A stretch of DNA of 35,993 nt from Saprospiraceae bacterium (GTDB taxonomy: Bacteria; Bacteroidota; Bacteroidia; Chitinophagales; Saprospiraceae): contig JAHDGF010000048.1 in assembly GCA_020627785.1 (NCBI GenBank), forward strand, positions 1 to 35,993, written 5' to 3'. Shown here piece after piece: positions 1-10,325 of the stretch. The notes below the pieces were generated by a model, which was not told the DNA's origin, searched no databases, and saw nothing but the letters and a program-made list of their open reading frames with translations. The first letter of the stretch is position 1. Each line of letters opens with the position of its first letter. The translations under genes and the position numbers were made by a program.

Positions 1-1
1 A

Positions 2-3000
2 TTTGGTCCTGTAAAGGATTATGAATGCTATTGTGGAAAGTATAAGAGAATAAGATATAAGGGGATTGTTTGTGATAGATGTGGAGTGGAAGTCACTGAA
101 AAGAAAGTTAGAAGAGAACGAATGGGACACATTAAGTTGGTTGTTCCTGTTGTTCATATTTGGTTCTTTAAATCCCTTCCGAATAAGATTGGATATCTTC
201 TAGGATTGTCATCTAAGAAATTAGAGTCAATTATTTATTATGAAAGATATGCAGTTATTCAGCCTGGTGCTAAGGAAGGAGAAATTGAAAAGAAGGATCT
301 CTTGACAGAGGATGAGTACTTTGCTGTACTCGATACTTTGCCAAAGGAAAACCAGATGTTAGAAGATACTGATCCCAATAAGTTTATAGCGAAGATGGGA
401 GCAGATGCTGTTCGAGAATTGCTTATGAGACTTGATCTCGATGAGTTATCTTATGAGCTTAGACATGCGGCAGCTACTGAAACTTCTCAACAAAGAAAGT
501 CAGAGGCCTTAAAGAGACTAAGAGTTGTTGAAGCTTTTAGAGATGGACAAAAGGAAATTGAAAATAGACCAGAGTGGACGATTATCGATTACCTTCCAGT
601 AATTCCGCCAGAGTTAAGACCTTTGGTACCTTTGGATGGAGGTAGATTTGCAAGTTCAGATTTAAATGATCTTTACAGAAGAGTTATTATCAGAAATAAC
701 AGACTTAAAAGATTATTAGAAATTAAAGCTCCTGAGGTAATTCTTAGAAATGAGAAAAGGATGCTTCAAGAAGCTGTTGATTCTTTGTTTGATAACTCTA
801 GAAAATCAAATGCTGTTAAAGCTGAAGGAGGAAGATCTTTAAAGTCACTTTCCGATATCTTGAAAGGTAAGCAAGGAAGATTTAGACAAAATCTATTAGG
901 AAAAAGGGTAGATTATTCTGGTCGTTCAGTAATTGTGGTTGGTCCTAAGTTGAAACTACATGAATGTGGTCTTCCTAAAGGAATGGCTTCAGAATTGTTC
1001 AAGCCTTTTGTCATTAAGAAATTAATTGAAAGGGGAATTGTAAAGACAGTAAAGTCTGCAAAGAAATTAGTTGATAGAAAAGATCCTATCATTTGGGAGA
1101 TTTTAGAAAATATATTGAAGGGGCATCCGATTTTATTGAATAGGGCTCCGACACTTCACAGATTATCAATTCAAGCTTTCCAACCTATATTAATTGAAGG
1201 GAAAGCGATAAGATTACACCCACTTGTTTGTGGTGCATTCAATGCCGATTTTGATGGTGATCAAATGGCCGTTCACGTTCCTTTGAGCCAAGCTGCGATT
1301 CTTGAAGCTCAAGTATTAATGCTCGCATGTCATAACATGTTGAACCCACAAAACGGTTCTCCAATTACTCTTCCTTCACAGGATATGGTATTGGGTCTTT
1401 ATTACTTGACTAAGCAATATCCAGAATCTTCATCCGTAGAACCGAAAGGTCAAGGGATGACGTTCTATTCTTCAGAAGAAGCAATTATTGCATACAATGA
1501 AGGAAAGGCAGCATTACACGCAAAGGTTAAAGTAAAGGCTAGAGTAGAGAATGAAGAAGGTGAATTTGAGCAACAAATAATTGAGACAACTGTAGGAAGA
1601 ATTTTGTTCAATGAGAATTCTCCAGCAGGAGTACCATATATCAATCTAGTTCTTTCTAAGAAGAACTTGAAAAAGGTTATTTCTAATGTAATCAAGAGAA
1701 CAGATTTCCCTACAACGGCTACTTTCTTGGATAACATTAAAGAATTAGGATTTTATTGGTCATTTAAGGGTGGATTATCATTTAACCTTGGAGACTTAAT
1801 CAATCCTTCTGTAAAGGAAGAAACTTTAACCAATGCTCAATCTGAAGTAGATGAAGTTTGGGAGAGTTACAACCTTGGCTTGATTACACCTAATGAGCGT
1901 TATAACCAAGTTATTGATAAGTGGACTTATGCCGATAACAAGATCACTGAAAACCTAATGGATGAGCTTGCTGCTCACAAAGATGGGTTTAACTCAGTTT
2001 ATATGATGCTTGATTCTGGAGCAAGGGGTTCTAAGCAGCAGATTAAGCAGTTGTGTGGTTTGAGAGGGTTAATGGCAAAACCAAGAAAATCTGGGGATAC
2101 TGGGGGTTCAATTATTGAAAATCCAATTCTTTCAAATTTCTTAGATGGATTATCGATTCAAGATTACTTTATCTCTACACACGGTGCGAGAAAAGGTTTG
2201 GCCGATACAGCCTTGAAGACTGCCGATGCCGGTTATCTTACAAGAAGACTTGTGGATGTTTCTCAAGATGTAATTATTTCAGAAGATGATTGTCATACTT
2301 TAAGAGGAATAGAAACTACTCCGTTTATTGAAAACGATAAAATTGTAGAAACACTTTCTGCTAGAATTGAAGGTAGATTTACATTAAGAGATGTTACTCA
2401 TCCAGAAACTAATGAGGTAATCTTACCGGCTGCTACGTACATTTCGGAAGAAAAAGCAAACGAAATTGAAGCTGCTGAAATAGAGTCTGTTTTAATTAGA
2501 TCAGTACTTACTTGCGAATCTGCAGAAGGTGTTTGTAGAAAATGTTACGGTAAAAACTTAGCTGTAAATAGAATTGCGGAGAATGGAGATGCTGTAGGAA
2601 TTATAGCTGCCCAAAGTATTGGTGAGCCAGGTACACAGCTTACACTACGTACCTTCCACGTTGGGGGTATTGCCTCTGTAAGTCAGTCGGAATCTGAGTT
2701 CGTTTCTAAATTTGATGGGGACGTTGAGTTTGATAGTATCAAAACTGTTGAATATACGGACAAAGGAAAAACTTCAGTTGTTGTCCTATCTAGATCAGGT
2801 GAAGTAAGAATCATTGATCCCGAAACTAAAAAGGTTAGATCATCAACACACATTACTTATGGGTCTGAAATTCTAATTAAGGATAAAACGAAAGTGAAGA
2901 AAGGAGATGTGATCTCTAAGTGGGATCCATTTAACGCTCCAATTGTTTCTGAGTTTGGAGGACTAGTAGAATTTTCTGATTTAGTAGAGGGAGATACTTA

Positions 3001-4117
3001 TAGAAAAGAAATTGACGAACAAACAGGAAACGTAGATATTGTTGTTACTGAAACCAAGAATAAGAAAATTATTCCTGGAATTAAGATTGTAGATTCAAAA
3101 GGAAACGAAGTAAAATCATACAACTTACCAGTAGGAGCATATGTTACTGTGGAGAATGGAGGATCTGTTGTCGCTGGAGAAAGGATCGCAAAGATTCCAA
3201 GAAAATTAGGAAAGCTTACGGATATTACCGGTGGTTTACCTAGAGTAACAGAGTTATTTGAAGCAAGAAATCCTTCTAATCCAGCCGTTATTTCGGCCAT
3301 TGATGGGATCGTGACTTTTGGAAAAATTAAGAGAGGTAATCAAGAGGTTTTTGTTGAAGATCAAAAAACGAATCAGAAGCATAAATACCTTATTGGTAAA
3401 TCTAAATTGATTTTAGTACAAGAAGGTGATTTTGTCAAAGCAGGAACACAACTTTCAGATGGAGCAACTTCACCATTTGATATATTGAATATATCTGGAC
3501 CATTTGCAGTTCAACAGTACTTAGTGAACGGAATTCAAGAAGTATATAGATCTCAAGGTATTGGTATTAACGATAAGCACATTGAGGTTATCGTAAGACA
3601 GATGATGAGAAGAGTTGAAATTGAAGATCCGGGAGATACAATATTCTTAGAAGGTGAGCCAGTTCAGAAAAACGATTTCCTAGAACAGAATGATTATATT
3701 TTTGATAAATATATTATTACTGAAGTAGGGGAATCAACGAAACTAAGAGCAGGGCAGTTAGTTACTTTGAGACAAATTCGAGAAGAGAATTCATTCTTGA
3801 AGAGAAACGATAAGAAGACAGTAGCTTATAGAAATGCTGTTTCAGCAACTTCAAAGCCAATGCTTCAAGGTATTACTAGATCATCATTAGGAACGCGAAG
3901 CTGGATTTCTGCCGCGTCATTCCAAGAAACTACTAAAGTATTGAGTACTGCTGCCATAGCAGCTAAGAAAGATCACTTGACTGGTTTGAAAGAAAATGTA
4001 ATTTCAGGAAAGAATATCCCAGCTGGTACTGGGTTCAAAGAATTCAAGAAATTGATTGTTACAGCAAAGCCCGTTGAAGAAAAAGAGGTAGAGTTAGAAG
4101 AAGAGCCTGCAGAGTAA
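2..4117 (+). CDS. rpoC: DNA-directed RNA polymerase subunit beta', 5' end missing
   Basis: This is the largest catalytic subunit of RNA polymerase. The reading frame is open from base 2, and the peptide upstream of the first Met (base 86) is conserved RpoC sequence ([16 protein letters not shown]), so the gene runs in from outside the window. By comparison with E. coli RpoC about 60 residues are missing. The N-terminal zinc finger cysteines (CYCGKY, then CDRCGVEV) are present. The Mg-binding active-site motif NADFDGDQ is at bases 1241-1264. The second zinc site has Cys codons at 2291, 2513, 2534 and 2543. The trigger-loop sequence [10 protein letters not shown] follows near base 2640. The C-terminus ends in an acidic tail. 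A strong terminator follows directly, so rpoC is the last gene of its operon here. Identification is certain; only the true start is unseen. Confidence 0.99.
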   Translation, partial: FGPVKDYECYCGKYKRIRYKGIVCDRCGVEVTEKKVRRERMGHIKLVVPVVHIWFFKSLPNKIGYLLGLSSKKLESIIYYERYAVIQPGAKEGEIEKKDLLTEDEYFAVLDTLPKENQMLEDTDPNKFIAKMGADAVRELLMRLDLDELSYELRHAAATETSQQRKSEALKRLRVVEAFRDGQKEIENRPEWTIIDYLPVIPPELRPLVPLDGGRFASSDLNDLYRRVIIRNNRLKRLLEIKAPEVILRNEKRMLQEAVDSLFDNSRKSNAVKAEGGRSLKSLSDILKGKQGRFRQNLLGKRVDYSGRSVIVVGPKLKLHECGLPKGMASELFKPFVIKKLIERGIVKTVKSAKKLVDRKDPIIWEILENILKGHPILLNRAPTLHRLSIQAFQPILIEGKAIRLHPLVCGAFNADFDGDQMAVHVPLSQAAILEAQVLMLACHNMLNPQNGSPITLPSQDMVLGLYYLTKQYPESSSVEPKGQGMTFYSSEEAIIAYNEGKAALHAKVKVKARVENEEGEFEQQIIETTVGRILFNENSPAGVPYINLVLSKKNLKKVISNVIKRTDFPTTATFLDNIKELGFYWSFKGGLSFNLGDLINPSVKEETLTNAQSEVDEVWESYNLGLITPNERYNQVIDKWTYADNKITENLMDELAAHKDGFNSVYMMLDSGARGSKQQIKQLCGLRGLMAKPRKSGDTGGSIIENPILSNFLDGLSIQDYFISTHGARKGLADTALKTADAGYLTRRLVDVSQDVIISEDDCHTLRGIETTPFIENDKIVETLSARIEGRFTLRDVTHPETNEVILPAATYISEEKANEIEAAEIESVLIRSVLTCESAEGVCRKCYGKNLAVNRIAENGDAVGIIAAQSIGEPGTQLTLRTFHVGGIASVSQSESEFVSKFDGDVEFDSIKTVEYTDKGKTSVVVLSRSGEVRIIDPETKKVRSSTHITYGSEILIKDKTKVKKGDVISKWDPFNAPIVSEFGGLVEFSDLVEGDTYRKEIDEQTGNVDIVVTETKNKKIIPGIKIVDSKGNEVKSYNLPVGAYVTVENGGSVVAGERIAKIPRKLGKLTDITGGLPRVTELFEARNPSNPAVISAIDGIVTFGKIKRGNQEVFVEDQKTNQKHKYLIGKSKLILVQEGDFVKAGTQLSDGATSPFDILNISGPFAVQQYLVNGIQEVYRSQGIGINDKHIEVIVRQMMRRVEIEDPGDTIFLEGEPVQKNDFLEQNDYIFDKYIITEVGESTKLRAGQLVTLRQIREENSFLKRNDKKTVAYRNAVSATSKPMLQGITRSSLGTRSWISAASFQETTKVLSTAAIAAKKDHLTGLKENVISGKNIPAGTGFKEFKKLIVTAKPVEEKEVELEEEPAE

Positions 4118-4146
4118 AACTTGAGAAATTTTTTCTTAGATAAACA

Positions 4147-4177
4147 GGGAGGTACAGTTTTGTGCCTCCTTTTTTTG
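4147..4177 (+). terminator. Rho-independent terminator after rpoC
   Basis: A 9-bp stem (GGGAGGTAC at 4147-4155 with GTGCCTCCT at 4162-4170, including two G-U pairs) closes a 6-nt loop and runs into seven T. It starts 30 nt after the rpoC stop. Confidence 0.9.
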
Positions 4178-4476
4178 TAGAACCCATAACGCAATAAACC
4201 TTTTCAAAGATTTAACTTCTAGAGGCTTTAATTTTTAAGAGTAAGGATTTAAGTATCGGGCTTGATACGAGAATTGATATTTAATAACTACTGCTACTTT
4301 AATTATTCTACTTTCTACTCACGGACATATTAATTGTGCTGAAAGTAAAAGGAGAACTATTTCAATACAGGAATACTCTTAGAGCTCAATTCTAGGTATG
4401 CTCATTGTAAGTGAACTTGAAATATTAAAGTATAAGTTACTTCGATCTAAAATGAAATCTAAATTGAGAATTATAT
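4178..4476. other. AT-rich intergenic gap between convergent genes
   Basis: About 300 bases lie between the rpoC terminator and the end of the minus-strand MCE gene. I find no plausible coding frame, no tRNA-like fold and no mobile-element ends. Only short inverted repeats are visible: GTATC/GATAC near 4253-4268, and GAATTA/TAATTC at 4468-4483, which overlaps the MCE stop codon. Neither has a convincing U-tract. Confidence 0.6.
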
Positions 4477-5532
4477 CTAATTCTTCATTGCCGGATAATC
4501 TTCAGGTAAAACATATGGCTCCTTATTCTTCTTACCAAAGACACTCACATTTACATATCTTTTAGGATTAAGTCTAAAATCTTGTAAAAGATGATCGAGG
4601 TTTTTTGAAGTACTACTTAAATTATTATAAAGACCTTGGTCATTGATAAGTTTGCCTAAGGTGCCTTCTTGACTATCCATTTTGGCAATAACTTTATTTA
4701 GATTTTCAATCGAAGATTGAGTGTTTACAACCAAATCTTTTATTTCATCAATGGCTTGTCCAGAAGAATCTAACGCTCCATTTGCGGAAGCGATTGTTGA
4801 ACCAATCTTAGCATTTTTTATCTCGTTGCTTACCATTTCAAGATTCGATAATAAGCCATTTATTTTTCCATTATTAGATGCTAAGTTTTCACTAATTACA
4901 TCTAGGTTATTCATCGTTCTACTTATATTCTTAGTTGTGCTTCCTAGCATTGAATTTATTTGGGTGGTAATAGAAGCAAGATTAGCCATAGATTTTTCAA
5001 GATCCTGAATGGTTTTATTCAAAGGATTATCCTCATCCATATTTCCTAATTTACCCACAATGGTATCCATTCCTATTCCAATTTTTGAAACATATTGATC
5101 AAATTCATCCACGGATAGAAAACTTGAAATCATACCAGCAGTACTTCCTTGTACCATATCACCATCTTCTAAGCAATTTGATCCATTGCATAATTCATCA
5201 AATTCTAACTCTATATATCTTCCTCCCATTACGCTTTCACTTTTTAATGTTGCAATGGTATTCTTAGGCAGTTGAAGTCCTCCTTTTACATCAAATGTTA
5301 CTAATATTTTGTTGACATCTTGTGGATCTATATTGAAGTCCAATACTGAACCAACAATAAATCCACGAATTGCTACCGGTGAAGCAACTTCTAGATTTTT
5401 GACTTCGTCAAATTCAACAGTGACAACATTAACGTTGCTGAATACATTTTTGCCTTTTAAGTATTTGTAACCCCAAATTGAAACTGCTACTGTTACTATG
5501 GCAAGAATCCCAAGACGTATTTCTTTCTTCAT
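4477..5532 (-). CDS. MCE/MlaD family envelope lipid-transport protein
   Basis: The 351-residue protein has an uncleaved N-terminal membrane anchor (residues 6-22) and then a single MCE domain (about 36-115) with the typical segment VASPVAIRGFIVGSV and LPKNTIATLKSESVMGGRYIEL. A long helical region rich in Asn, Ser and Leu (about 150-320) follows and resembles the coiled needle of other MCE proteins. Proteins of this family bind lipids in the periplasm and work with an ABC permease and ATPase in moving phospholipids between the membranes. No permease or ATPase gene is visible nearby. The gene lies 111 nt downstream of the amidase gene on the same strand, and lptD is next door, so an envelope role fits. 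Family assignment is firm. The substrate and partner are not shown by the sequence. Confidence 0.88.
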   Translation of the reverse strand: MKKEIRLGILAIVTVAVSIWGYKYLKGKNVFSNVNVVTVEFDEVKNLEVASPVAIRGFIVGSVLDFNIDPQDVNKILVTFDVKGGLQLPKNTIATLKSESVMGGRYIELEFDELCNGSNCLEDGDMVQGSTAGMISSFLSVDEFDQYVSKIGIGMDTIVGKLGNMDEDNPLNKTIQDLEKSMANLASITTQINSMLGSTTKNISRTMNNLDVISENLASNNGKINGLLSNLEMVSNEIKNAKIGSTIASANGALDSSGQAIDEIKDLVVNTQSSIENLNKVIAKMDSQEGTLGKLINDQGLYNNLSSTSKNLDHLLQDFRLNPKRYVNVSVFGKKNKEPYVLPEDYPAMKN

Positions 5533-5643
5533 GATTTGATTATAGTGGAAACTAAATTAGAATGGAATGATAGGTATTAAACAACTTTTCAAACATCAAA
5601 ATTACATTAATAAACAATAATATGTGTACTAAGTTTCCTATTG

Positions 5644-6702
5644 TTATTTATCTACTGGAATGTTGATTATGCTCAAATTTGAAAAACCTAGGTTTCGAAA
5701 ATAGGCTAGTGAAAGCTTAGCAGCTTCTTCTGTTGAGTAATTGCCAGTATGATAAATGAAAATATTGTTCTTTTTTGTGATTTGAACTGATTCAAGCTTA
5801 TCCCATTTCTTATCAAAATAAGCAATGGGCTTATTATTGCTTTCTTGTAGCTTAACACTGTATATCATTTCAACAGTACTGTAGGATTGGCTGAGGTTAA
5901 TCTCACTTGGAAAGTAATTAATGCTTACTTCATAATTTGATTGGTCTAAATAATTAAGAATTCCATCATTTAGACTTAAGGCAATTTCCAATATTCCAGT
6001 ATCGGAACCAATATAATGTTCTTGTGTGGGATTTGATAAGTAACCAACTTCGACAAGACTGCCAGGCATTTTTAGATATTTTAAAACTTTAAAGCCGGCT
6101 TCCTTAACCCCTCTATTTTTATATGGTAATCTATGTCCCATGGATTTATCTAGACTTGCAGCCAAGTCTAAGCTTTCTTTAAGAATTACCATTTTCTCAG
6201 CATGAGGAAGAGCTGTAAAATGTGATAAATCTTCTTGTGTGTTTCCATGATGATGACCAACATGATTTACCATATTGAGTCCAGCTACATAGGTTTCCGA
6301 ACCTGATACACTCGCCACATTTATTGAATTGCAATGTATTGATAAAAATAGACTCGCTCGGTTATCATTAGCTATTCTAACTCTTTCGCTTAGACTAATG
6401 AATTCATCCGTACGACGCGTTAGAATAACTTCAATATTAGGATTTTCTCTTTCTAATATGTACTCTAATTCCCGGGCGACGCGTAGATTAATATCCTTTT
6501 CTATTTGATTTTTTCCTAGACAACCGTTATCCTTACCACCATGTCCGGGATCTATTACGATAATAATAGGGGAGGATGGATTAATACCATTGAAATACAA
6601 CAATGAATGATTACTTATTGCGTTCAAAGGACATATATATATGAACAAGAGCCAAAAGATAGTCAAAGGCCATGAAGGCCAGCTCATTGTGTGTAGTTTC
6701 AT
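5644..6702 (-). CDS. N-acetylmuramoyl-L-alanine amidase (Amidase_3) with SPOR-like tail
   Basis: This periplasmic zinc amidase would cleave the bond between N-acetylmuramic acid and the stem peptide, as in daughter-cell separation. The 352-residue protein begins with a hydrophobic signal segment (residues 10-28). The Amidase_3 domain spans about 46-245. Zinc ligands are His54 (IVIDPGHGG), Glu68 (IEKDI) and His123 (LSIHCNS), and the catalytic Glu is Glu218 (SLVEVGYLSN). A His-rich insertion (HVGHHHGN, about 147-153) sits before the helical part. The last 45 residues (FIYHTGNYSTEEAAKLSL) look like a SPOR peptidoglycan-binding fold, which would target division septa; this part is less certain. 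The start could also be Met6. It is divergent from lptD, with only 49 nt between the starts, and upstream of the MCE gene, so co-transcription with the latter is likely. Confidence 0.93.
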   Translation of the reverse strand: MKLHTMSWPSWPLTIFWLLFIYICPLNAISNHSLLYFNGINPSSPIIIVIDPGHGGKDNGCLGKNQIEKDINLRVARELEYILERENPNIEVILTRRTDEFISLSERVRIANDNRASLFLSIHCNSINVASVSGSETYVAGLNMVNHVGHHHGNTQEDLSHFTALPHAEKMVILKESLDLAASLDKSMGHRLPYKNRGVKEAGFKVLKYLKMPGSLVEVGYLSNPTQEHYIGSDTGILEIALSLNDGILNYLDQSNYEVSINYFPSEINLSQSYSTVEMIYSVKLQESNNKPIAYFDKKWDKLESVQITKKNNIFIYHTGNYSTEEAAKLSLAYFRNLGFSNLSIINIPVDK

Positions 6703-6751
6703 TATTTTCTTTTTGTATTTTTACAATACGCCATAAAACTACGTAACTTAT

Positions 6752-9430
6752 TTGAAATTAGGTAATTACACTATATCGATAATTATAATATGTTTTTTTG
6801 CTGGACCTTTATGTGGGCAGATTCTAGATTCTATTGAACTCGTCAAACCTGATTCTACGGCCCTAATTCAACTTGATTCTACCAATCTAGGGGACATTAA
6901 AAAGGATTCGATGGGATTGAAAAGACCGGGATTAAAAGCTGATACTTCAATAGTTTTGACCAAAGGACTAATTTCAAAGGATTCCATCGAGGCGGAAATT
7001 ACCTATGGTGCGCAGGACACCCAATGGTATGATCATAAGTCCAGAACAATGCACTTGTATGGAAATGCCTATGTAGAATACGAAGAAATGAAATTAAATG
7101 CTGGCTATATCATTTTCGATATGGAAAATAATATTGCTACGGCCGAAGGCTTGAACCATGGTTCCGAAGATCAGAAACAGATGCCAACTTTCAACGATGG
7201 AGAAAGAGAGTTTACTTATGATCGTTTAAAATATAATTTCAAAAAGAAGAAAGGAATAGTCTATGATGCCATAACAAACGAGGGGGGCTTATTTGTTCAT
7301 GGTGCGACCACAAAGTATGTAAGTAAGGACCAAGATAGCCTTAGCAATGATGACATTATATACAACAAGGATGCTTTAATCACCTCATGTAATCACCCCG
7401 AGCCTCATTTTGGTATTCGAGCAAATAAGATGAAGGTAGTCACCAATAAGGTGGCTGTTGTTGGTGCATCAAATCTGGAGCTAGCAGGAGTTCCAACTCC
7501 TCTTTGGATTCCTTTCGGCTTTTTTCCATTGACAGAGTCAGAAAGCACTGGATTAATATTTCCAGATGATTTTAGATACTCTCCTGCACAGGGTTTTGGT
7601 GTAGAAGGTTTGGGATGGTATTTCCCAATTAATGATTATATGAATTTGATTTTAAAAGGGAACATTTACACCAATCTTTCTCATGGGATTCAAGCTACAT
7701 CTAACTACAAAAAAAGATATAGGTATTCGGGTTCAGTAACTGTAAGATATGATAATGACTTTGTTGAGAACTCAGAGGCTTTTCTTGTATCGCAGAAACG
7801 ATTTGCTGTAGGTATTAGACATAATCAAGATACCAAGGCACATCCTTATCGTAAATTTGGAGGTGATGTTAATTTTCAATTTAATGGATTTGCGGCAGCG
7901 GTAAATAATGATGCTAATTCAGTATTGAATAATGTTTATACATCGAACTTATCATTTACACATAGCATGCCTAGAACTCCATTTAGTTTTAGTAGTTCCT
8001 TCCGACATAGTCAAAATACAAGACAACAGACCATTGATGTCACTTTGCCAGATATCCAACTCCGAATGAATACCATTTTCCCATTTAAGAGTAAGACTCG
8101 AAGTAGTACCGATGAAAGATGGTTTGAGAAAATATCCTTCAGATATGAAACTCAATTTAAGAATCTAATTTCTTCAACAGACAGTACTTTATTTACGCAA
8201 GTTGTCTTCGATGAAATGAGAGCAGGATTGTCCAATCGATTTAATTCTGGAGCATCGTATAGACTTTTGAAGCATTTTAACTTTGTGCCGAATGTTTCTT
8301 ACAATGAGATATGGTTATTTCAAACGGCCAATAAAACTTTGGAGACTGATAAAGATGGGACTGAAAACATTGTCACTAGGTATAATGATAAATTCGGAGC
8401 TTACCGTGATTTCTCTGCGGGTGCGTCATTAAATACAAATCTATTTGCAACCTTGCCTGCTACAAAAGGTTGGTTTCGTGGGTATCGGCATACAATTAAA
8501 CCAAGTCTAAATTTTAGTTATTCACCAGAAACTCGGACAAAGTATGAGAAAATTCTAGTTTCGGGAACCCAGGATACAACATTTTACTCACCGTTTGAAA
8601 GAGCAGCAGTTTCTGTTCCTGGTTTAAGAGATTTGAGTGGTAGGGTAGGTTTTACTGTTGGAGGAACAGTGGAAATGAAATACTATTCTAAAAAAGATTC
8701 AACTGAAAAGAAGATTAAACTTTTAGATAATCTAAATTTTTCAAGTGGTTATGACCTTGCTAAAGATTCACTGAATTATGATAAAATGTCCATTCGAGGT
8801 ACTGCTAGAATATTTAAGGGGATCACAACCTTCGGCTTTGGTTTTGGCTTTGATCCTTATGTTGAAAATGAAAATGGCAGGGTAAATGAGTTTGTTGGCA
8901 CAAAAGATTTCTTCATTCCAGTTAGAATGGATGACGGTTTCTTAAAATTAAATTCCCGAGTAAGCTTAAAAAAAGTGGTAGATTTTATAAATAAAAAAAG
9001 GAATGAAAGAATAAATTCCCAGCCAAGATCTTCGGAAGAGCCAGCTTTAAATGGAGCCCCCACCAGTTTAGCTACTTGGATTGAGAATCTTACTTTAGAA
9101 CACACCATTCAATATAACTTTGCTACCACAAAAGGAGTGCGTACGGATAATCTTGTTGCTAACACGCTTAGACTAAATGGACGAATCCCGTTGACTGATA
9201 AATGGGAAATGAATATCGGAAACATTAGCTATGATTTTAAAAACAAGGCTTGGGTATATCCCACCTTTTCACTAGCCCGTGATCTTCATTGTTGGAGAAT
9301 GAGTTTCTCTTGGGCTCCATTCCGACAGAATTATAGTTTCTTTATTGGTGTGACGAATAGCAACCTAAACTTCTTAAAATATAACCATGGACAATCCAAT
9401 GTTGATGGTCTTATTAGACAAAGATTTTAA
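6752..9430 (+). CDS. lptD: LPS-assembly outer-membrane protein LptD (OstA-like)
   Basis: The 892-residue protein matches the Bacteroidota form of LptD, the outer-membrane barrel that inserts lipopolysaccharide with LptE. A signal peptide occupies residues 1-22 (ending PLCGQ). An OstA/LptA-like beta-jellyroll follows at about 85-200, with MHLYGNAYVEYEEMKLNAGY as its core. A conserved block SCNHPEPHFGIRANKM leads into PTPLWIPFGFFPLTE, and the remainder is a long beta-barrel of alternating aromatic strands ending in Phe (LIRQRF). Translation must begin at TTG: an in-frame TAA lies at 6734-6736 and the next Met is about 50 residues in, after the signal peptide. The gene is divergent from the amidase gene and ends 7 nt from the convergent YciI gene. 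The function is well supported by length and motifs. Confidence 0.93.
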   Translation: MKLGNYTISIIIICFFAGPLCGQILDSIELVKPDSTALIQLDSTNLGDIKKDSMGLKRPGLKADTSIVLTKGLISKDSIEAEITYGAQDTQWYDHKSRTMHLYGNAYVEYEEMKLNAGYIIFDMENNIATAEGLNHGSEDQKQMPTFNDGEREFTYDRLKYNFKKKKGIVYDAITNEGGLFVHGATTKYVSKDQDSLSNDDIIYNKDALITSCNHPEPHFGIRANKMKVVTNKVAVVGASNLELAGVPTPLWIPFGFFPLTESESTGLIFPDDFRYSPAQGFGVEGLGWYFPINDYMNLILKGNIYTNLSHGIQATSNYKKRYRYSGSVTVRYDNDFVENSEAFLVSQKRFAVGIRHNQDTKAHPYRKFGGDVNFQFNGFAAAVNNDANSVLNNVYTSNLSFTHSMPRTPFSFSSSFRHSQNTRQQTIDVTLPDIQLRMNTIFPFKSKTRSSTDERWFEKISFRYETQFKNLISSTDSTLFTQVVFDEMRAGLSNRFNSGASYRLLKHFNFVPNVSYNEIWLFQTANKTLETDKDGTENIVTRYNDKFGAYRDFSAGASLNTNLFATLPATKGWFRGYRHTIKPSLNFSYSPETRTKYEKILVSGTQDTTFYSPFERAAVSVPGLRDLSGRVGFTVGGTVEMKYYSKKDSTEKKIKLLDNLNFSSGYDLAKDSLNYDKMSIRGTARIFKGITTFGFGFGFDPYVENENGRVNEFVGTKDFFIPVRMDDGFLKLNSRVSLKKVVDFINKKRNERINSQPRSSEEPALNGAPTSLATWIENLTLEHTIQYNFATTKGVRTDNLVANTLRLNGRIPLTDKWEMNIGNISYDFKNKAWVYPTFSLARDLHCWRMSFSWAPFRQNYSFFIGVTNSNLNFLKYNHGQSNVDGLIRQRF

Positions 9431-9437
9431 ACGTAAA

Positions 9438-9881
9438 TTATTTTAAGGTACTTCCTTTGGCAGCCCAGAAAGGTTGTACTTCCATTATTAGTCTTCCGGC
9501 AATTACCGCAGGGTCCTGTGCAACCATATTTTGAGCTTCTTCAATAGTAGGCACAGATAATATCATCATTCCTTTTGTGGAGCCTTGCTCCGCCATAGGT
9601 CCAGCGATGTGTAAATATCCTTTCTCTGCTAAAGTGTTCATATTTGCCATGTGACCTTTCTGAATTTCTCCGGCAATACTATCAGGTTGGCTTCTATTTT
9701 CGCCTTCTTTGAGTAATACTAAGAAGTACTTTTTCATGGTATAACTTGTATCCCCCTCTACCATTTCAAAAGTTTCATAGCCCAGACTATCGATTTTTAA
9801 TTCTTGAGCTTGCGCAAATACGGGTAATAGTAGAAAAAAAGTACAAAGTATTTGAAAATGATATGTGGCAAAGGCATTCAT
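9438..9881 (-). CDS. Exported YciI-domain protein
   Basis: The 147-residue protein has a clear signal peptide (residues 1-25, hydrophobic core then AQAQ) and a single YciI-like domain (about 48-142). Conserved elements are the His in KGHMANMNTLAEKGYLHIAG, the GPM turn, and the late DPAVIAGR with EVQPFW. YciI domains have a ferredoxin-like fold with a His/Asp pair. Some act as small dehalogenase-like or muconolactone-type enzymes, but most have no known reaction. Most family members are cytoplasmic and about 95 residues long, so the exported form is unusual. It is convergent with lptD and divergent from rpsO, with no operon partner. The domain call is good; the reaction is unknown. Confidence 0.82.
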   Translation of the reverse strand: MNAFATYHFQILCTFFLLLPVFAQAQELKIDSLGYETFEMVEGDTSYTMKKYFLVLLKEGENRSQPDSIAGEIQKGHMANMNTLAEKGYLHIAGPMAEQGSTKGMMILSVPTIEEAQNMVAQDPAVIAGRLIMEVQPFWAAKGSTLK

Positions 9882-9920
9882 ATTAAGCGAATTAGGTGTG
9901 TTTTATATGGAATATTATTG

Positions 9921-9928
9921 TACATTTG
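9921..9928 (+). promoter_or_regulatory. Candidate -7 box (TACATTTG) for rpsO-pnp
   Basis: TACATTTG exactly matches the Bacteroidota -7 consensus TAnnTTTG and lies 49 nt before the rpsO ATG. A TGTG at 9897-9900, 20 nt upstream, could serve as a degenerate -33 TTTG. An exact match to the -7 box is expected by chance about once in 1-2 kb of AT-rich DNA. Confidence 0.45.
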
Positions 9929-9977
9929 CAGCGCTAAATTATGATTTTCGTAATCTCCTTTGGTAAAAATAACAACA

Positions 9978-10253
9978 ATGGCAACATACTTAACAACAGA
10001 AAAGAAACAAGAGATTTTTAAAGAACACGGCGGTAATAAAACCAATACCGGTTCTATTGAAGGTCAAATAGCGCTTTTTACCTTTCGCGTAGCTGCTCTT
10101 TCAGATCACCTAAGAGCTAATAAGAAAGATCATGCAAGTAGAAAAGCTCTACTAACCCTTGTAGGTAAGAGAAAACGACTGTTAACTTATTTGGCTACAA
10201 AGGATATCGAAAGATATAGAAACATTATAGATAAGCTCAAGATCAGAAAATAA
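9978..10253 (+). CDS. rpsO: 30S ribosomal protein S15 (uS15)
   Basis: S15 binds 16S rRNA early in assembly of the 30S platform. The 91-residue product (MATYLTTEKKQEIF onwards) contains the family's diagnostic GSIEGQIALFTFRV, the LVGKRKRLLTYL helix and the IERYRNII C-terminal segment ending in LKIRK. The start is placed at ATG 9978. A TTG six codons earlier would add residues that S15 proteins do not have. It is followed after 72 nt by pnp, the conserved bacterial rpsO-pnp order, with hairpins in the gap that may control pnp. A consensus -7 box lies upstream. Confidence 0.98.
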   Translation: MATYLTTEKKQEIFKEHGGNKTNTGSIEGQIALFTFRVAALSDHLRANKKDHASRKALLTLVGKRKRLLTYLATKDIERYRNIIDKLKIRK

Positions 10254-10270
10254 TAGGGCTTGTCAAAAGG

Positions 10271-10303
10271 AAGCTACTCCGTCTCAAGTAGTAGGCTACT
10301 TTT
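10271..10303 (+). promoter_or_regulatory. Alternative hairpins in the rpsO-pnp gap
   Basis: Two mutually exclusive stems are visible. One pairs AGCTACT (10272-10278) with AGTAGGCT (10290-10297), leaving one bulged G. The other pairs AAGTAG (10286-10291) with CTACTT (10296-10301) around TAGG and runs into only TTTT, so it could be a weak terminator. In E. coli the same gap carries a hairpin cut by RNase III for pnp autoregulation; a comparable role here is inference. Confidence 0.4.
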
Positions 10304-10325
10304 ATACATATTATAAAAAACATAC

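Noticed and set aside
86..88. First Met of the visible rpoC frame as gene start
   Set aside because: The zinc-finger sequence continues upstream to base 2, so the gene begins before the window.
1465..1737. Open minus-strand frame inside rpoC
   Set aside because: It lies wholly opposite conserved RpoC codons and has no recognisable protein features; the same holds for similar frames opposite pnp, lptD, the protease and glyA.
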